Positions 24,757 to 36,800 of a DNA stretch of 64,000 nucleotides are shown piece by piece. Origin of the DNA: Lusitaniella coriacea LEGE 07157 (GTDB lineage Bacteria > Cyanobacteriota > Cyanobacteriia > Cyanobacteriales > Spirulinaceae). The stretch lies in assembly GCF_015207425.1 (NCBI RefSeq), contig NZ_JADEWZ010000022.1, positions 1-64,000 on the forward strand. The letters run 5' to 3'. Each line of letters opens with the position of its first letter. Position 1 is the first letter of the stretch. The position numbers and the translations under genes were made by a program. The notes below the pieces were generated by a model. That model worked only from the letters and a program-made list of their open reading frames with translations, made no database searches and had not been told where the DNA came from.

Positions 24757-27700
24757 TTAATCTCTATAGCCAATAACAATTTTGCCAGTCTCATTATTTA
24801 ACCTAATAGGGGCAATTTCTTTGGCAGGTATTACTTTGACTTTATTACTATTTGGTATTTGATGGAGTATGATGTATTCCTCTTCAAATGCTAATTCTGG
24901 CCAAGGTTTTGATGCACGAGTCGGAGTTTCTCGAGGCAAACGAAGAACAAGCGTAGCCCCATCATCAGACTTGGCAAATGCGGTGGCAACTCCCGGATTA
25001 GGAGTTGCTGGGATTCCAGATGCTCCCAAACGAAGGCCTGATAAACTCTCAGGTATGCCAATAGGAGGAACAACTTCGTCATGCCACCTTGCTGTAAAAT
25101 TGGCAATCTGCTCATCTGTTAATCCTTCTGCTCGCATTCGCCTTACTAAATCATGTGATGCTTCGAGGCCTTCTGTGCGAGCTATAGAACTTAGAATTGG
25201 CCGCTTCAGATTACGACTGCTGTTACCCTGACCGCGATAGAAAATCATATAGTCTCTTAACTCAGCCCACCACCGAGCTTTCTTGGTTATCCAATTTTCT
25301 GCTGCTTGTATTTGTTGGCGAAGTTGTATGAATTTATTTGGGTCAAGTCCTGTTGCTGGTACCTGGGCGGCTAACTCACTACTTCCAGCGAGATCTGCAC
25401 CAATAATTCCTCGAGTTGCTATCCAGTCTAAGCCCAACCCACCTGCATAGGTAAACAAAGGCAAATAAGCTAGTAAGTCCCAAGCAGTTCCTTGACCTTC
25501 TTTAAACTTTTTCGTACTAAGGTACGATCCGAGTCCCGAACCAAACAGATCGTAACCTAAAAGAGCTTTCTGACCCCAGGTTGTGCCACCAAGTGCAGTC
25601 GGTGCAGCTAACCCAGCACTAAAGCCTGTGATTCCACCTATAAATCGGCCAAGATTGAAAAATAATCCTCGATGGCTTCTTGTAGCTGTACCTCCATACA
25701 TTTTTTTCCGAAGTTTAGTGCTACCTCCAAAAGACATAATATCGGCAAAACCTGCAAAAAATTGATCGTATTTAGCAGCAGCATCAGATAAGCTCCCACC
25801 GCCAATCAGCGTTCCAGCCGCCCCCAAAGTCGTAATCCCCAAACCCGTGGCAATGCTTGAAATTGCTGTAACAGCAGCAAACTCTTGAAGACTGGTCAGA
25901 TACCCACTGGGATCGGTATTAACCACCGGATTCGCATGAGCATACTGATACTTATGCAAACTCATCGGGTCGTTCAACGTCCCCGAATAAGCATCCGCCG
26001 ACACAAACCGCCCCAACGTCGGGTCGTAATACCTCGCTCGCAAGTAATCTAACCCCGTCTCGATATCCCGTTGCTCTCCCGCAAACAGATAGGGATTCTC
26101 CCCAACAGACCCCGTAATCAAATTCCCATAGGCATCGTAGGAATAGGTCTGGGTTACTCCACCTAACGTATCCGTTAGCGCCCTCGTACTCCCCAACCCA
26201 TCGGTATGGTAGAAGGAAGAAACATCGCCGCGCTGTTGAGAAATTAAATCCAACCCGTAGGAATAGGAAGCAACGGGATTTCCCAGTGCGTCGTACTCCT
26301 CCACAACTTGCGCGTAGGGTCGCAACTCGTCAATGAGGTAGTTTGTCTCGACTCCATTGACCGTCTTGCTCGTGCGAATTCCCTGCTCGTTGTACTCGTA
26401 CTCGATTGTGGTCGTTTCAGAACCATCGTTAATCGTAACTCCCGCCAAACGATTCTCGCCGTCATTCTCCCAATCGTAGACAATTGACGTACTGCCCCCA
26501 TTGCGAGTGATGAGATTGCCATTGTCGTCGTAGCTATAGGTGGTCGTCGTACCGTTGCTTACCGAACTGATGAGTTGATTGCGGTTGTTGTAAGCGTAGT
26601 CCGTATCCCCCTCAACTGAATCGCTCTTGTAATCGAGATTTCCAACGGCATCGTAGGTGTAGGTAATCGTGCGATTGCCATTAACCGGGTCGATAATCCT
26701 CTCTTCCCTGACCCGATTGAGTTCGTCGTAGTCGTACTCCACCCGGCGACCGTCTTCTTCTTGAACTTCCAAGCGATTCCCCGCATTGTCGGTGTCGTAG
26801 TCGAAGCTGGAGATAACTTCTTCTTCTGCTCCTGTATCCGGGTTAATCCGTACCGTCCGAACGAGGTCTAAGCGTCCCAAGGGGTCGTAGGTGCGGGTTT
26901 CGACGACGTTGTTGGGGAACTCGACGCGCTCTAAGTTGCCCTCAGAGTCGTAGGTGTAGGTGGTGGTTCCTTGGGGAGTGGTAACAGAACTCAGGGTTCC
27001 ATCGTCGTTGTAGGCATACCCAACCGTTCGGTTCGGGGTGCTGACAGAAGTAAGGTTGCCTTCTTCGTAGGTGTATTCGATACTCGTGCCACTACTCCCA
27101 TAAGGCCCTTCCGGGTCGGTGCGAGAGATGAGGTTGCCCAACTCGTCGTAGCGATAAACGGTGGTTCCCCGACTGCTGGTAATGGTTTCGGTACGTTCTG
27201 TGTCGTTGTAAGCGTAGGTGACGGATGTACCCTCCGAAAGGAGTTCCTTGCGCTGCAACTCGCCCGACTCGTCGTAAACGTAGCGGATGGAGTCGCCGTT
27301 GAAGTCGGTGACGGTAATGGCGTTGTTGTCATCGTCGTAGGTGGTTGTCGAAACCTTACCGTCGGCAAGGGTGGTTTTGGCGGGACGACCTTGGGGGTCG
27401 TATTCGTATCGCGTCACCTGGTTGAGAGCGTCCTTAATGCTGGTGAGATTGCCATTGCTGTCGTATTGGTACTCGGTGCGTCCGTTGAGGGGGTTGACGA
27501 CTGCTGCAAGCTGTCCGCTGTCGTTGTATTCGTACCGAGTCGTCTGTCCGTTGGGGTCGGTGCTGGCGGTTAATTGACCCAATGCGTCGTAGGTGTTGCT
27601 CCAAGTCGTTCCTTCGGCATAGTAGGTCTCGCTGCGGCGATTTCCGGCAGAGTCGTAGGTGTAGGCGATGGAGTTGTTGTCGTCGTAGCGAATTTCTGTT

Positions 27701-29855
27701 TGGCGACCGATCGCGTCATACTGGTATTCGATGCGATTGCCTTGTTCGTCGATTTCCGCTTTGATGCGACCGTCTTTCGTGTATTCGGTGCTGGCATGGG
27801 GACGGCTGGCTAAGTAGGCGGGGGCAACATCGGGATAGACCACTTGCGTCCAGTCTACTTCTCCCATCTCGGAGGAGGGGGGAACGTAGCCGTTGAGGAA
27901 GGTCATTGCTGAGAGCAACTGTTCGACTTGGTTGGTCGCCTCGTCGGGATAGATGGTTGCCGTCAAGCGTCCCGCTGCATCGTATTCGTAATAGGTCACC
28001 CGTCCGTCGCGGTCGAGGGTCGCCCGTTCCCGTCCGCCTCTGTCGTAGAGGGTAACGGTGCGGGGGTTATCTTGGTCATTATCGGGGGTCTCGTCGGGAT
28101 AGACCGTGGTGACGAGTTGCCCTTTCTCGTTGTAGATGTAGTCGGTACGGCTTTCTCCGGTAATGACGGCGGTTTGGTTGCCGTTGCTGTCGTAGCGGTA
28201 TTCAGTTGTATTGTCCCCTTGAGTGATGGAGGCAATGCGACCTTCGCTGTCGTAAGTCCATTCGGTGACGATTTCCTGCGGCCCGTCGGGGGTTTGAACG
28301 ATGATGGTTTCCCGCTGCAAGTCGCCGTTGGGAGTGTAGGTGTAGTTGCCGGTGTTGCCGTCGGGGTCGGCGATATCTCGAACGTTGCCGTCGCTATAGT
28401 AGTCGAAGTGGGTCGCGTTCTCTCCTGCTGTTAAAATTCGCAAGTTGCCTTGAAAGTCATAACGATACTCGGTCACATTGCCAGCCGCATCGGTACTGGA
28501 GAGGAGATTTCCCCTGGAGTCGTAATCGTAGGTGGTGGTATTCCCCAAGGGGTCGGTTTCGGTCAATAACCGTCCGTACTGGCCGTAGGTATTGATGGTG
28601 ATGCGTCCCAAGGGGTCGGTTTCAGTGAGGAGGTTATTCTCCTCATCGTAGGTGTAGGTGGTCGTCCACCCCTCTGGACCGCTCTCATCGGTAATCATCG
28701 TCTCGGTGCGGACGTTATCCCGGTCGTCATAAGTCCGTTCGGTGCGCAGACCCGCCGGGTCGATTTCCGTTAAAACATTGCCCCGACTGTCGTAGATATA
28801 AGTGGTGTCATTGCCATAGATATCCGACACGGTTTGTATGGAGTTATCCGGGTCGTAGGTCAACTCCACCGCTTCCCCATTGACATCCAGCAATCGTGCC
28901 AAGCGTCCGGTGGTTTCGTCGTACTCGGTGCGGATGCCATTGCGTCCCAAGGGGTCTTCAATGCGGGTGAGGTAATGGGGACGAGTGGGTTCCTCGTAGA
29001 AATATTCCGTGCGGTTCCCCTCCCGGTCAATCACCGCGATTAAATCGCCATTGGTGTGTACTCGTAGGTGATGCGCTCTCCGGCTGGGTCGATGACCGCG
29101 CTGATGCGTCCCTGCGCGTCGCGTTCAAACTTCACTTCCTTACCCGCACTGCTGACAATTCCCCCTTCGGAATAGGTGAGGGTATTGCCATTGAGATCGG
29201 TGACCTTATTGAGATCCCCACTCTTAGCGTTAATCTCATACTCAATCCCCTCCTTGGTGGTGAGGGTATACTTGCCGCCAAAGAGCGTTTGAATGGGATT
29301 GTAATTCAAGCCATTGGGAGAGATATAGTTGCCCGTATTTTTATTACGTAGCAGTACGTTCTCGTCAACTTTCAGAGCTACCTCAGACCCCTCCTCCGAG
29401 ACAAAAAACGGCAGGTAGAAGCGAGCGCTTTCGGGGATAGGAACGCCCGCTCGAAAAGCGGCCAAAGTAATCGGATGGGGTCGGGTTTTGAAAGTAAAAG
29501 TTTCCCGCTTGCCTCCAGGGAGGGTGATATAGACCTTCGTGCCATCGCGGAATGCGGGATACTCATCCAACAGTTCCTGCTGTTCGGTGCGAGGCGGCAA
29601 ACTGGTCTGCAAGTTGGTATCGCGGAACTCCAACCGCCAGCCATAGCCGAAGTTATCCTGCTGTGCCGCCGTGAGGCTGTCGTAGGTACGAGTGACAGAG
29701 ATGGGAATGCCGGTGACCGGAACTTCCAAATCGGTGAAGGAGAGTTGGAAGTTACCCAACTTCAACTCCCCGGTCACATCCACCGTATTCTCCACGGTGG
29801 ACGAGAGTCCCGTGGCATCGGTGGCAATTGCAACCGCTGTAATCGCCCAACGCAA
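24757..29855 (-). pseudogene. rhs unit 2, frameshifted, with ADP-ribosyltransferase-like tip
   Basis: Two reading frames, 29040-29855 (271 residues) and 24757-29034 (1425 residues), form one rhs gene broken near 29055. There the sequence has 14 bases where the matching part of unit 1 has 15, shifting the frame. The upstream part has the SFTDLEVPVTGIPISVTRTYDS module; the downstream part has many YD repeats, a core with YLRARYYDPTLGRFVSADAY and a DPSGY site near residue 1040. The tip (about residues 1260-1400 of the second frame) shows FYRGQG, GIPATPNPGVATAFAK and EEEYII, the R-[S/T]-E-x-E order of ADP-ribosyltransferase toxins. The 5' end stops abruptly at about 29840 next to an unrelated gene fragment. 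The unit is thus probably inactive unless the shift is a sequencing error or is bypassed. Confidence 0.75.
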
Positions 29856-29991
29856 TTTCGAGCGACTGCGGGCCGAGCGAGTGGAAGAGATCGCCTCCCA
29901 GGAACGAGAGCAAAACCAAGCCTTGCAAGAACGCCTCTAGGAGTTACAAGAGCGCCTCCAACAACTCGGTGATTCCGATTCTCTGGCTTGA
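29849..29991 (+). pseudogene. C-terminal remnant of a Uma2/Rpn-like protein
   Basis: On the plus strand the frame reads NFERLRAERVEEIASQERE, QNQALQERL, a TAG stop at 29938-29940, then ELQERLQQLGDSDSLA and a TGA at 29989-29991. Such charged coiled tails ending in an L-G-D/I-D motif close Uma2-type or Rpn-type nucleases of cyanobacteria. The in-frame stop and lack of the body make it a relic. It abuts the truncated 5' end of rhs unit 2. Confidence 0.4.
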
Positions 29992-30126
29992 ATCGCGTTG
30001 CTTTAGTTATCAGTTTTGGGGGGAGTCGGGAGTCGGGGAAATCTCAACGATCTTGAGGCGTTATTGATGATTTGTGAGGAAAAGATTATTGAAGAGCATT
30101 GCTTTTTTATCCAACAATTTGAGAGT

Positions 30127-30144
30127 GGTGGGCAATTGCCCACC
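30127..30144. repeat. Perfect palindrome GGTGGGCAATTGCCCACC
   Basis: This 18-bp palindrome followed by CTAC is a dispersed cyanobacterial repeat type. It lies in the 29992-30268 gene-free stretch between rhs unit 2 and the immunity gene of unit 1, where I see no other feature. Confidence 0.6.
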
Positions 30145-30268
30145 CTACTTCTACACTGTCGCTCATAGGTGATGCAGGTAATAAAGATAATGCTACCGCG
30201 TCGATCTCACAAAAGGCACATAAGACAGCAGGGAGTAGGACATGAAGGAAATTCGCGACGATCGCCCG

Positions 30269-30817
30269 TTACGAAGTTTTTGTATCTACTTGATAGAGAG
30301 AGCCATAGTTTTTTATAGAAGCTTGCAAATCCAACATTAACTTATAGCTTTCCTGCTCAACAATAGAGAGTTCACTTTTTTCGACAGCTATTGAAAGTTG
30401 TTGAAGTAATTTTTTGTACTCACTCAAAAAAATCTCGATTTTTGTCTCTAATTTACTACAATTAGATAAAGCTAAATCAACTAAATTTCCAGCTAAATTG
30501 TTCCACTTAGCCGATATATATATACTCTCATCATACCATGATAAATTCCATTCGGCATTAAACGTGTCTGATCCAAAGAAAACTCGATATGAACCTTTTT
30601 TTTTATTTGTTACGTCAGACAACATGGGTAGAATATCATCAATTATTACACTAATGTCGTACTTGTAGCTAAGCGGTATATAAATGCAATTCCAGACGAT
30701 AAATACTTTTTCCGTTTCCATAGGAAAGATAACTTGTATCGCTTCAGCTAAGTCACTTGCTATTTCATTGGGAGAATACAAAAAAACTGGATTAGAAACT
30801 TGAATACAGAAATTCAT
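30269..30817 (-). CDS. Candidate immunity protein of rhs unit 1
   Basis: A 182-residue, AT-rich gene starts 17 bases after the end of the giant rhs gene. It has a beta-rich N-terminal half (FIVWNCIYIPLSYKYDISV, then WNLSWYDESIYISAKW) and a helical C terminus (SEYKKLLQQLSIAVEKSE). Location and base composition support an immunity role against the Hint-released tip. No family recognised. Confidence 0.55.
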   Translation of the reverse strand: MNFCIQVSNPVFLYSPNEIASDLAEAIQVIFPMETEKVFIVWNCIYIPLSYKYDISVIIDDILPMLSDVTNKKKGSYRVFFGSDTFNAEWNLSWYDESIYISAKWNNLAGNLVDLALSNCSKLETKIEIFLSEYKKLLQQLSIAVEKSELSIVEQESYKLMLDLQASIKNYGSLYQVDTKTS

Positions 30818-30834
30818 TATAAAGACTCCAATTT

Positions 30835-33800
30835 TTAATTTAATGGATAGGCATGAACTTTTCCACTAGGATATACCTTAACAAATACTTTTGTTGCTGG
30901 CACAGTAGTTCCATCAGGCATATGAACAATTGAGGAATTATTCGCTGGCAAGTCGAAAATATCCTGATTTCCTTTTCCTAAACCTCGAGCTTTATCTACT
31001 GCAAAGTCGATATCTTCTTTACTGCGAAACTGTCCTTGGGGAATTCCTTCCTTTTTGGCACGAGCTGGACCCTCAGTCCAGTTCAAACCGTGTTTTCTAG
31101 AACCTAGTAACGCTCTTTCTGCGAAATAATCTGCATTATGAACCAGAATCCCCAACTCCGAAACAAAATAAGTCGGAAATCCTTCAACCTTAAAATTGTA
31201 AACCTCAAACTTACCTTCACGTTTCTCAATCCTATCAACATCAACAAACGTCTCCTCATCCGTTTGCAACAAATCCCCAACAACTAAATCCTTCGCCTCA
31301 ACCCACCCCTTATCCGGAGTCCAGAAAGGATGTTCCCCTGTTGTCGAAATGACCTCCCCATCAACATAGAGATCGTATAACTCCGTTGCCTCTCGCACAA
31401 AAGTATCCAAAACTTGCCGTTTTTCGATACCCCCAGGAGTCGTCGGGTCATCCGCAATCACCCAATCCCCAACCCGAATATCCTCGATATTCTTCATCCC
31501 CTCCGTTGTGAGAACCTTTGTCCCCGCAACGAAGCACTTCGGGCCGCCTCCTGCTGCCACAGTCCGAGTTGATTGAGTCGCTAAAACATCATCCGGCCCC
31601 GGCGTACTCCCCTTAACCTTCCGCGCTGCGCCAATGCCCCGCTTAATCCCGCCAATCATCCCCGCTAACGGCACGTAAGACAATAAATTCCAGGAATCCC
31701 GAATTTCAAACCGACCGTTATCCTGGTAACTCTCGTACAAATTCTTAGTTGCCTTGAGCGCGCCGTAAATATCAAACCCAAGGTCGGCACCGACCCCTGC
31801 CGTCGCGACCCACTTCAGCGGACCAACAGCCGTTGCCGCAACCGACGGTAACTTCATTCCCAACAGAAAAGAGACTCCAATCCCCGTTACAGTCCCCGCA
31901 CCCCACAGCGCTCCATGTGTGGGTTCAACCTTATTCCCGCTGTAGCTCTCGTACACATCAGTCAAATACCCCCCCGATACCCCATTGGCAAAACCCGCAC
32001 CCCAATCTCCAAACATTTGCAGAATTTCATCCGAACTGGCTCCAGAAAGTACGCCTCCGGTAATATAACCCGCACCGACACCGACGCTACCAATCGTAGA
32101 CAGCGAAGCTATCACATTCAGCGTTGCCATCACATCGCCGATGGTGGAGGAGTAGCCCGTCGGGTCAGTAAACCGCACCGGGTTGGCATGGGCATACTGG
32201 TAATCGTGCTGACTCATCGGGTCGCTTAAAAATCCGCTGAAGGGGTCTTTCGAGATAAACCGCCCCAAAGTCGGGTCGTAATATCTTGCCCGCAGGTAAT
32301 CCAACCCCGTAGAACTATCTCGCTGTTCCCCGGCAAATTGGAAAGAATTGCCAAAAGTCCCTGTTTGGTCTAGCAACACCCCAAAGGCATCATAGGTATA
32401 GCGGTCAGTCACCAAACCCACATTATCCGTAATCGCCCGCGTACTTCCCAATCCATCCGTGTGATAGAAGCCTTCGCGACCATTGCGAGTCGCACTAACC
32501 AATCCCAGACCGTGGGTGTAATTAGCCGTAATTTGGTCGTTGGCATCGTACTCCATCAAGACTTCGGGCAAACTTCCAACGGATGTCGTCAAATAGTTAG
32601 TTTGCACGCCATCAGCAACAGTAGCGACCCGATTGCCCAAGGCATCGTAAACAAATTGAGTCTGAGAAGTCCCTGCTGCTGTTGAATTGGTAACTCCCAC
32701 CAAACGGTTTTCCCCGTCATTAATCCAGTCGTAAGTTATGGTTTGGGAGCCATCAGACCGTTGAGTGATTGAGCCGTTGTCATCGTAGCCAAATGCCGTT
32801 GTTTGGCTACCTTGAGTGAGTTGTTGGAGGCGGTTGTTGTCGTCATAGGTATAAGTTGCTAATCCCGATGCCGAGTCGTTGCGAGTCAGGCGATTTCCGA
32901 CTAAATCATAGGTGTAATCAATCGTTCGATTTCCCGTAGCACCGCCAACCATATTTTCTTGAGTCAGGCGATTAAGAGCATCGTAAGTGTAATCGACAGT
33001 GCGACCGCCGTATTCCTCAACTTTAGTTCGGTTGCCAACGCCATCTAGGGTATATTTAAAGTCGTTGAAAATAGTTCCCGTGACATTCCTCGTCGTTAGC
33101 TGTGTCAAGCGGTTGCGAGTATCGTACAGGCGAGATTCAACAGAACCATTAGCTAATTGGGTTTGAGATAGGTTGCCGACAGCATTGTAATCGTAATCCG
33201 CTAGAATTCGGTTGCCCTCCTTAACGGTATCTAAGCGGTTCAGCGGGTCGTAACCGTAGGTTATTGCATTAGCGGGAGTGGTTAGGGAGGTGAGATTATT
33301 TAGCAGGTCGTAACCGTAGCCAACCGTTTTTTGGTCGGGTGTTGTTATGGTTTCTAACCGGTCGTAATTGTCGTAGGTATACTGCATTACCCCACGACTG
33401 TCTGTTACCGTTGACAGTCCCAAAGTTACTGGGTCGTAGGTATAGGAAACTGGAGAGATTCTGGGGTCTGTAAATGTTTTATTCTCTAAGCGTCCGTAGG
33501 AATCGTAAGTGTAATTAATGGTATCTCCATTAAAGTCTGTCGCAGCGGTAACTTGTCCAAATGAGTTGTAATCGGTACGATTCCTTTGACCTAGCGGTAA
33601 GACTGTTTCTGTGGGACGGTTAAATGCGTCGTATTCAAAGGATGTCACGTTTTGATTGGCATCCTCAATCTGCTTCAAGCGAAATAAATTGTCGTAGGTA
33701 TATTGGGTCAAAGTCTCTTCCAATTGACCGTTAGCTGCTAACTGCTTGACTTGTTCGATTTGAACGAGTTGGCTGAGGTTGTCGTAGGTGTATTTAGTTG

Positions 33801-36800
33801 GATTGAGATTTTCATCCGTAGTGCTGGTGAGGCGACTGAACTGGTCGTAAGCCATCGAAACCGTATCGCCGTTGTGGAAAGTTGTTTCCACTTTCTGTCC
33901 GTATTCGTCGTATTTGAAGTGGGTGGATTGACCTAATGCATCAGTGACCCGAATCAAGTTGTGACGTTGGTTGTATTCAAACTCTGTACGTTCATTTAGA
34001 GCATTGATAACGGCTTTGACCTGACCGTAAGCATCGTATTCGTAGGTGGTGGTTTGATTCAGTTCGTTCGTTTCTGTTTTCAGCCGACCTAATTCGTCAT
34101 AGGTCAGCTTGAAGCGAGAATCGTCAAAGAAAATGATTTCCTGAACTCGTGCGTTGTTGTCGTAAATATACCGCGTCTTTCGGTTTCGATGGTCGGTAAC
34201 CGTCTCAATTTGACCGCCTTTCGTATAGGTGTAGGTTGTCGGCTGATTGAATGCATTGATAACTTGTGTTATTTGACCGATGTCATTGTAAAGGTATTGG
34301 GTTTTATTACCCAGGATGTCGGTTTGCGATTTAATCCGACCCCCGTCAGAATATTCCGTCTTGTTCCTGGGGTTATCTGCCCAGTCATTTGGAGTTAAAT
34401 CCGGCAAAACAACCTCGGTTAACCGATTTAAATCATCGTAGACGTAGCGTGTCTCCAGTCCAGTTGGAGAGATTTCTGCTATGAGGTTGTTGGCCGCATC
34501 GTACTTCTGAATAACTTTTGGGTTATCACTGGAGATGTTGGGTGTATTGTCGGGTAAAGTAATTTCGTCAATGCGAGTTACGGTTGTATCGTTGTTTTGT
34601 CCGGCTGTTTGCTGTAAGTCGTAATTGTAGGAAGTAACATTGCCAAATACATCCGTCATCGACTTCACTCGTCCCAAAGCATCGTAGATGGTGGATTGGC
34701 TATTCCCTTGAGACGTTCTGCTAGCAATGATTCGACCCTCTTTATCGTAGTCGTATTCCATTGCTAAGGTGTGAGTTTGACCGTTAAGGTTAAATGTTGT
34801 GGTGGCAACTTCTATATTGCCGTTGGGATTGTAATCAAATCCAACTTCATTACCACGACTGTCAATCGTTCGTTTGATATTTCCTTGCGTGTCGTAGTCG
34901 TAGGTTGTAACTTGACCGTCTGGTGCGGTTTGGGTCAGTAGTTGACCTTGCGGATTGTAGGTATAGGTTGTCCTTAGACCGTTGGTATCGATGCTTTCAA
35001 CTAAGTTCCCGCGACTGTCATATTTTGCCGTGGTTTTTAGACCTGTTGGAGAGACGATAGAGGTCACCTGATTGCGGCCGTTGTAAGTCATGCGGGTGAT
35101 GCTACCGCTTTCGTCTTGGATGGTGAGAAGATTTTGGCGCTCGTCGTAGGTATATTGAGTGGTAACCCCATCTGCGTCGGTTTCAGTCAGTAGATTGTTG
35201 TTGTCATCGTAAGTTCTATCAATTCGCCACCCCTCTGGACCAACTTCTGTTAAAACATTCCCCCGACTGTCGTAGACGTAGGTGGTGGGATTCCCATAAA
35301 CATCCCGCACCGTTTGCACCGAGTTATCCAGGTCGTAGGTCAACTCGACCGCTTCCCCATTCACATCCAGCAATCGTGCCAAGCGTCCGGTGGTTTCGTC
35401 GTACTCGGTGCGGATGCCATTGCGTCCCAAGGGGTCTTCAATGCGGGTCAGGTAGTGGGGACGAGTGGATTCCTCGTAGAAATATTCCGTGCGGTTCTCC
35501 TCTCGGTCGATGACAGCGATTAAATCTCCATTGGCATCGTATTCGTACTCGATGCGCTCTCCCGCTGGGTCGATGACCGCACTAATCCGTCCCTGCGCGT
35601 CTCGCTCGAACTTCACTTCCTTACCCGCACTGCTGACAATTCCGCCTTCGGAATAGGTGAGGGTATTGCCGTTGAGGTCGGTGATTGTGTTCAAATCCCC
35701 GCTCGTGGCATCGATTTCGTACTCAATCCCCTCCTTCGTGGTCAGGGTATAGGCTCCCCCGAAGAACGGGTGTTGGGGATTGTAGGGCAACCCATTGGGA
35801 GAGCGATACTCCCCTGTCGTTTGGTCGCGCAGCAGCGAATCGATTTCGACGCTCAAGGTCATTCCCGACCCGTCATCGGCAACAAACTGCGGTTGATAGA
35901 ACCAAGCACTTTCCGGCCAAGGCGCGCCCATATTTAACACTTCTTCCACTTCTGGATGGAGTTTCGCTTGGAAGGTGAAGGAGGTGCGTTTTCCACCGGG
36001 AAGGGTGATGTAGACCTTCGACCCGTCCTTAAATGCCGGATACTCGCCCAAAATCTTCTCTTCTGGAGTTTGCGGCGGCAAACTGGTCTTCAAATTGGTA
36101 TCCCGGAACTCCAAGCGCCAGCCATACCCAAAGTTATCCTCTTGATTGGCATAAAGGGAGTCGTAGGTGCGGGTCACGGTGATGGGAATTCCGGATACCG
36201 GAACTTCTAAATCCGTGAAGGAGAGTTGGAAATTGCCCAGTTTCAATTCTCCCGTGACATCCACCTGCTCTTCAACAAAGGAGGACGCGCCGGTGCTGTC
36301 GGTAGCCGTGAGGCGCAGGGTATAGGTGTCGTTGGGTAAGAGTGTGGGGTCAAAGGTTCCCAACACCCCATCGGTGACGGGTTCGGTTCCTTCAAAGACC
36401 GTGACCCATTCTCCTCCCCCAACCGGTTGCGCTTCAAGTTTGTAGGAGACGGGATTGCCATTATTGTCGGCAACGGTACCGCGAATTTCTACGGGTTCTG
36501 TGACTTCCCCATTCAGACCGCTCAAATCCAAATTGACAACCAAATCCGTGGTAACGGAGAGGTCGATGAAGTCCAGGTTCAAGGTTTCTTGGGTGGTATT
36601 CCCGGCGGTATCTGTAGCGATGGCTATTGCGCTGAGGGTTGTCCCTACTGCACCCACGGGAACCGTCGCCACGCCATTGGCATCGGTGGCAACCGCAGTG
36701 CCATCAATCAGAAATTGCACGCTATCCACGGCGATATTATCGGTGGCAACGGCGCGAATTGAGACGGTGGATTGGGTACTGATATCCACCTGATAGCCGC

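Noticed and set aside
26971-27573. Long plus-strand open frames antisense to the rhs genes (also 27928-28434, 36772-37557 and 38635-39195)
   Set aside because: They are shadows of the repetitive YD and Ig-like coding sequence, with glycine- and valine-rich low-complexity products and no ribosome binding sites.
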